DNA of 13,532 nucleotides from assembly GCA_003223675.1 (NCBI GenBank), contig QHVW01000345.1, positions 1-13,532 of the forward strand, in the 5' to 3' direction. Positions 13,085 through 13,532 of the stretch are shown here, piece after piece. The notes beneath the pieces were generated by a model that was given only the letters and a program-made list of their open reading frames with translations, was not told where the DNA came from and searched no databases. Every line of letters begins with the position of its first letter. The first letter of the stretch is position 1. Position numbers and translations under genes: made by a program. The DNA is from Acidobacteriota bacterium (GTDB taxonomy: Bacteria > Acidobacteriota > Thermoanaerobaculia > Multivoradales > UBA5704).

Positions 13085-13166
13085 CGTGGGACCTATCCCC
13101 ACGTCCGCGAAAAGCTAGTCATCACTTCGAATCTTGGGGAGAGACTAGCACGTCTTTACCCCCAAG
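13085..13166 (-). promoter_or_regulatory. Structured leader with overlapping hairpins ahead of the secreted-peptide gene
   Basis: The 314-base gap 13058-13371 holds no gene. On the minus strand, in order of transcription: a stem CTTGGGG (13166-13160) with CCCCAAG (13139-13133), enclosing an inner AGAC/GTCT stem; an alternative stem GCTAGTC (13149-13143) with GACTAGC (13120-13114), which shares bases with the first and excludes it; and CGTGGG (13103-13098) with CCCACG (13090-13085) around a seven-base loop, followed by the ribosome site. The arrangement suits a cis-regulatory leader that switches between folds. It matches no riboswitch class I can recognise. A promoter for this strand was not convincingly located. 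Confidence 0.4.
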
Positions 13167-13287
13167 AGGCGCCTTCAAACTAAATAGGTGCTTCCAAGGG
13201 GTGAAAAGGAGCCGGTCTGACCCAGAAATTTTTCCGATTTGACGCCAAGACGCCGCTTCGCGCCTTCCGGAGGGGCGGCGGGATCTC

Positions 13288-13316
13288 TTGACAGCGGAAA
13301 TCGGGGGGTATAGAAG
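13288..13316 (+). promoter_or_regulatory. Promoter for the MASE1 sensor gene
   Basis: A consensus -35 box TTGACA (13288-13293) is followed by TATAGA (13309-13314, 15-base spacer) or, in better register, TAGAAG (13311-13316, 17-base spacer). This leaves a leader of about 50 bases before the GTG at 13372. It is the best sigma-70-type match in the window. Confidence 0.6.
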
Positions 13317-13371
13317 AGTTGGACACCAGCAACGGACCATTTCGGCCCGCTCCGGGAAGGGGGTAGGACTC

Positions 13372-13532
13372 GTGAAGAGGCCCCGGCTCATCTCCCGTGC
13401 TCTCCAGCTCGTGGGCACCGCTGCGGTCTTCGCGCTCGCGAGCTGGTTCTCCGCCCTCTTCAGCTTCCCGTCCGGCGCCTCGTTCCTCTTCCCGCCCGCC
13501 GGGGTGTCGCTGGCGGCGGGCGCCGCCTTCGG
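13372..13532 (+). CDS. MASE1-domain membrane sensor protein (3' end outside window)
   Basis: Only the first 53 complete codons are in the window. They read as a basic start 'MKRPRLISRALQLVG', a membrane helix 'TAAVFALASWFSALF' and then 'SFLFPPAGVSLAAGAAF'. The 'F.P.aG..lA' motif between helices is characteristic of MASE1, an integral membrane sensory module. MASE1 is normally followed by GGDEF/EAL, PAS or histidine-kinase domains, so the output here cannot be told. The start is GTG 13372, with 'gaaggggg' (13356-13363) as ribosome site eight bases before it, and it is downstream of a good TTGACA promoter. It is divergent from the secreted-peptide gene. Confidence 0.75.
   Translation, partial: MKRPRLISRALQLVGTAAVFALASWFSALFSFPSGASFLFPPAGVSLAAGAAF

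Noticed and set aside
13085..13166. c-di-GMP riboswitch upstream of the secreted-peptide gene
   Set aside because: The conserved GEMM-type core is not visible; only generic overlapping hairpins are present.

Overview
The window is uniformly GC-rich, with dense genes on both strands. Three things point to a free-living Gram-negative bacterium, most likely an acidobacterium (a Thermoanaerobaculia-like lineage is my best guess): a TonB-dependent outer-membrane receptor, a lipoprotein with a clear lipobox, and a soluble zinc-finger plus TPR protein next to a small secreted peptide. The taxon is inferred from protein style, not from a marker gene.

Layout. (1) 1-2380: the 3' end of a YVTN beta-propeller gene, then a TonB-dependent receptor whose last beta-strands are missing where a palindromic short-unit repeat (2385-2470) begins. 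(2) 2475-4170: two tandem secreted cysteine-rich peptides (- strand), divergent from a lipoprotein archaemetzincin metalloprotease (+), with a perfect 16-bp palindrome between them. (3) 4175-5577: nicotinate phosphoribosyltransferase, abutting the protease gene but broken near its 3' end by a frameshift and apparent deletion. (4) 5859-7166: a copper-storage four-helix Cys-rich protein and a zinc-type cation diffusion facilitator, divergent with only 33 bp between their starts. (5) 7342-9499: a small hydrophilic protein, then (- strand) a DNA-alkylation repair operon made of an Ada-like/AraC/AlkA fusion followed by Ogt. (6) 9599-11307: ribonuclease D and an XRE-family regulator. (7) 11304-13057 (- strand): a zinc-finger/TPR protein preceded by a small secreted peptide with an unusually structured leader. 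(8) 13372-end: the start of a MASE1 membrane sensor.

Themes. Metal handling recurs (receptor, Cu storage, Zn efflux, Zn protease). The repair operon carries the activities of classical Ada and AlkA split over two proteins. The least explained part is the cysteine-rich peptide pair facing the archaemetzincin. No tRNA, rRNA, CRISPR array, transposase or phage gene was seen.
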